DNA of 31,614 nt from a virus: the IMG/VR virus record IMGVR_UViG_3300028598_000004, positions 1 to 31,614 of that record, one strand, 5' to 3'. Below, one piece after another: positions 29,857 to 31,614 of this stretch. The translations under genes were made by a program, and so were the position numbers. Under the pieces are notes generated by a model. The model saw only the letters and a program-made list of their open reading frames with translations, did not search any database and was not told where the DNA came from. Position 1 is the first letter of the stretch; each line of letters starts with the position of its first letter.

Positions 29857-31614
29857 TATGCTGGTGTATGTACTGTTGCGCCAGTGGAATCAACCCAAAT
29901 ACCATTAAGACCAAGTCCACCTACATACAGTGGTTTACCTAATGTTTCATCCCAAACCATAAGACCAATTTGTTTATAAGGCATTATATTAACAGGATCA
30001 CCTTCTGCTAAGAAATTAACACTAGCAGTTGTCATTACACCATCTATAAACCACCAATCGTATTTGAAATTACCTTGTGTTGGTATTGTACTAAAGATAT
30101 TATCATCTAATCTTACCATTCTGGCTTCAGTGAATGAAATACCAATATCGGCTTTAATATAGTTATTCGAAAAGATGGTATTCTGAATAGCGTATACAGT
30201 TAATGGTGGAGCTGATTGAATAGCATAGTCTAAAGCTGTAATTTGATTATCTGCAATATTTGAATTAGTTAATTCAGATACATATATACCAGCAACAGCA
30301 GCAGGACAATTTATAGTATTATTTGTAATTACACAATTACCATATATATCAATAGCTACTTTGTTATCGCCAGCACCTTGAACATCGCTTATAATGTTAT
30401 TAGTAATAATAATTCTATCACCAGCTACTTGAATAGCATTACATCTAATATCTGTATTAGCAATAAAACCTTTCATTTCACAATTACGTACAATTACGGT
30501 ATCACAATCTTTTGTTGTAACACTAAGTCCTATTCCTACAGTTTCTAAGTTATCACTTGTATTACCAATGCTCGCAATCTTAACATTTTCAATATCTGCA
30601 ATTTCTACCTTACCTACAAAATAGTAAGCATATCTCATGTCAGAACCTTGGAATGCTCCACCTCTAACACGTAATGTTGCAGTAATTGCATTTACATCAA
30701 GTGACTGTATACCATAAGCACAACCAACAGCACTAAAACTTATAAAGTCATAAGTTGCCGATCCTATTGGACTACCTGGAGGTGCTAAGTTAATACCACC
30801 AGACCAATTTACAATACCTATATTGCGTATACCAACATATTCATTTGCAAAAGTTATTTGAACACCATTATACAAATTAGAGAAGCCGTTACCTTCAATT
30901 TGAATGTGTTCAGTAATTGTAAGGTCTAAACCGTTTACATCATAATCAAGGTCTCTAAACTCTACTATGAGATTATTCATAGCACCTGCTGTTAGTGCAT
31001 TTTCAATAGCTGTTCTATCATTAGTAACATTATCACCTACAGCACCAAAGTGGTGGACACTTAATTTAGTAGAGATGATGCGGTGCCATCTACCAGGATC
31101 TGTGCGGCCACTAGGAGTGAGCACCATGCCGCCATCATGTGCGTCTGTGCTTAGTGGATCCCAGTAGAAAGCACCACCACCAAAGTCGCCAGCCACGTGA
31201 TACCCACTGACGGCTACTTGCGCCCCGGGAGCGACAGTTTCGACAACTGTTATATCTGCGATGAGTTCTGATACTGTTGAATAACTGTAATTAGAACCAC
31301 CACTACCACCTGATGTTACTCGAAGCCAACGACCTACAGGAATAACTGGAATAGGTGCTAGAACGAGATTGCCATCATCAATAGCAGCACTAGTTGGATC
31401 ATATACATAATGAATCAGTGCATTTGCATCAACATGCAATGATGCACGTGTATATCTAAGTACATCTAGGGACCTGATTTCATTAATATCTCTAAAAATG
31501 AAATCAAGCTCTATCTTTTGTTCAGAAAGGGTTACTTCACCACGAGTTTGAAGTACTTGACCAGCACCAAGTGCTAAATCTTCGTGAATAATAAGTGATC
31601 GATTAATTGTCCTA
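29856..31614 (-). CDS. Tailspike with right-handed beta-helix (partial, start just outside the window)
   Basis: The frame remains open to the right edge. The N-terminus, RTINRSLIIHEDLALGAGQV, matches the 342-aa protein from its residue 3, so only about two codons are missing. A second module (VAVSGYHVAGDFGGGAFYWD ... GRWHRI) follows a Gly/Ser linker. Then comes a pectate-lyase-like beta-helix (HFGAVGDNVTNDRTAIENAL; later INNTINCP-type coils such as IITNNIISDVQ and CVITNNTINCP), and the C-terminus is GLMVWDETLGKPLYVGG. Such trimeric spikes bind and often cut surface polysaccharide. The catalytic residues cannot be identified by eye. An internal TTG at 31439 is not the start. Confidence 0.85.
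   Translation of the reverse strand, partial: RTINRSLIIHEDLALGAGQVLQTRGEVTLSEQKIELDFIFRDINEIRSLDVLRYTRASLHVDANALIHYVYDPTSAAIDDGNLVLAPIPVIPVGRWLRVTSGGSGGSNYSYSTVSELIADITVVETVAPGAQVAVSGYHVAGDFGGGAFYWDPLSTDAHDGGMVLTPSGRTDPGRWHRIISTKLSVHHFGAVGDNVTNDRTAIENALTAGAMNNLIVEFRDLDYDVNGLDLTITEHIQIEGNGFSNLYNGVQITFANEYVGIRNIGIVNWSGGINLAPPGSPIGSATYDFISFSAVGCAYGIQSLDVNAITATLRVRGGAFQGSDMRYAYYFVGKVEIADIENVKIASIGNTSDNLETVGIGLSVTTKDCDTVIVRNCEMKGFIANTDIRCNAIQVAGDRIIITNNIISDVQGAGDNKVAIDIYGNCVITNNTINCPAAVAGIYVSELTNSNIADNQITALDYAIQSAPPLTVYAIQNTIFSNNYIKADIGISFTEARMVRLDDNIFSTIPTQGNFKYDWWFIDGVMTTASVNFLAEGDPVNIMPYKQIGLMVWDETLGKPLYVGGLGLNGIWVDSTGATVHTPA

Noticed and set aside
31437-31439. TTG at 31439 as start of the spike
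   Set aside because: The frame is open upstream to the window edge and matches the N-terminus of the neighbouring fibre protein, so the true start is just outside.
1-31614. tRNA or rRNA genes
   Set aside because: I looked in the two plus-arm gaps (704-830 and 1467-1556) and in the minus-arm junctions, which are all under 20 bp, and found no cloverleaf or rRNA-like stretch. A tRNAscan run would settle it.

Overview
The window looks like about 31.6 kb of a lytic, podovirus-like tailed phage of a Gram-negative bacterium. It is AT-rich (32-40% GC in most lines I counted) and packed with genes. The basis is a T7-type replication set (gp2.5-like single-strand binding protein, family A DNA polymerase, exonuclease, helicase, ATP-dependent ligase, small nucleases) beside a P22-type portal, internal (ejection) proteins, a beta-propeller tail nozzle-like protein, a lysis cassette and tail fibre/spike genes. 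No host gene, tRNA, rRNA, integrase, CRISPR array or insertion sequence was seen. Host and genus cannot be named from the sequence.

Layout. Positions 1-8788 (plus strand) carry replication and nucleotide metabolism. In order: the C-terminal end of a possible primase/helicase, a tiny zinc-ribbon-like protein, an HNH-type nuclease, SSB, DNA polymerase, an unknown, a thymidylate synthase-family enzyme, a DUF6378-type protein, dCMP deaminase, an unknown, a Cas4/RecB-like exonuclease, a 31-aa membrane peptide, an unknown, an SF2 helicase, a 29-aa membrane peptide, DNA ligase and a VRR-NUC nuclease. Positions 8726-31614 (minus strand) carry virion and lysis genes, transcribed from right to left: spike and fibre genes, small tail proteins, a repeat-rich fibre protein, holin-like, M15 endolysin-like, an alpha/beta hydrolase, the nozzle-like protein, small proteins, two internal virion proteins, the portal and a giant 1847-aa ejection-type protein. 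The two arms converge and their last genes overlap tail to tail by 63 bp. Terminase and major capsid genes are not in the window.

Expression. The only clear host-type promoter (TGTACA-17 nt-TATAAT with extended -10) lies before the SSB gene, and two strong intrinsic terminators lie directly after it. SSB therefore appears to sit in its own high-output transcription unit. Elsewhere genes abut or overlap. The minus arm mostly uses 1- or 4-nt overlaps, while the plus arm has five unusual 8-nt overlaps.

Most notable points. (1) The thymidylate synthase-like enzyme has Asp178 where true thymidylate synthases have the dUMP-selecting Asn. This is the same substitution as in T4 dCMP hydroxymethylase. 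With dCMP deaminase and a DUF6378 protein next to it, it suggests a pathway making a 5-substituted cytosine nucleotide for the phage DNA. (2) The 1847-aa protein carries motifs resembling those of polyvalent injected proteins. (3) The 801-aa tail protein has about 21 degenerate 20-24-aa repeats interrupted by a GC-rich domain. (4) A small tail gene has two exact 81-bp tandem copies. (5) Two neighbouring tail genes share an N-terminal module, and the spike gene continues past the right edge.
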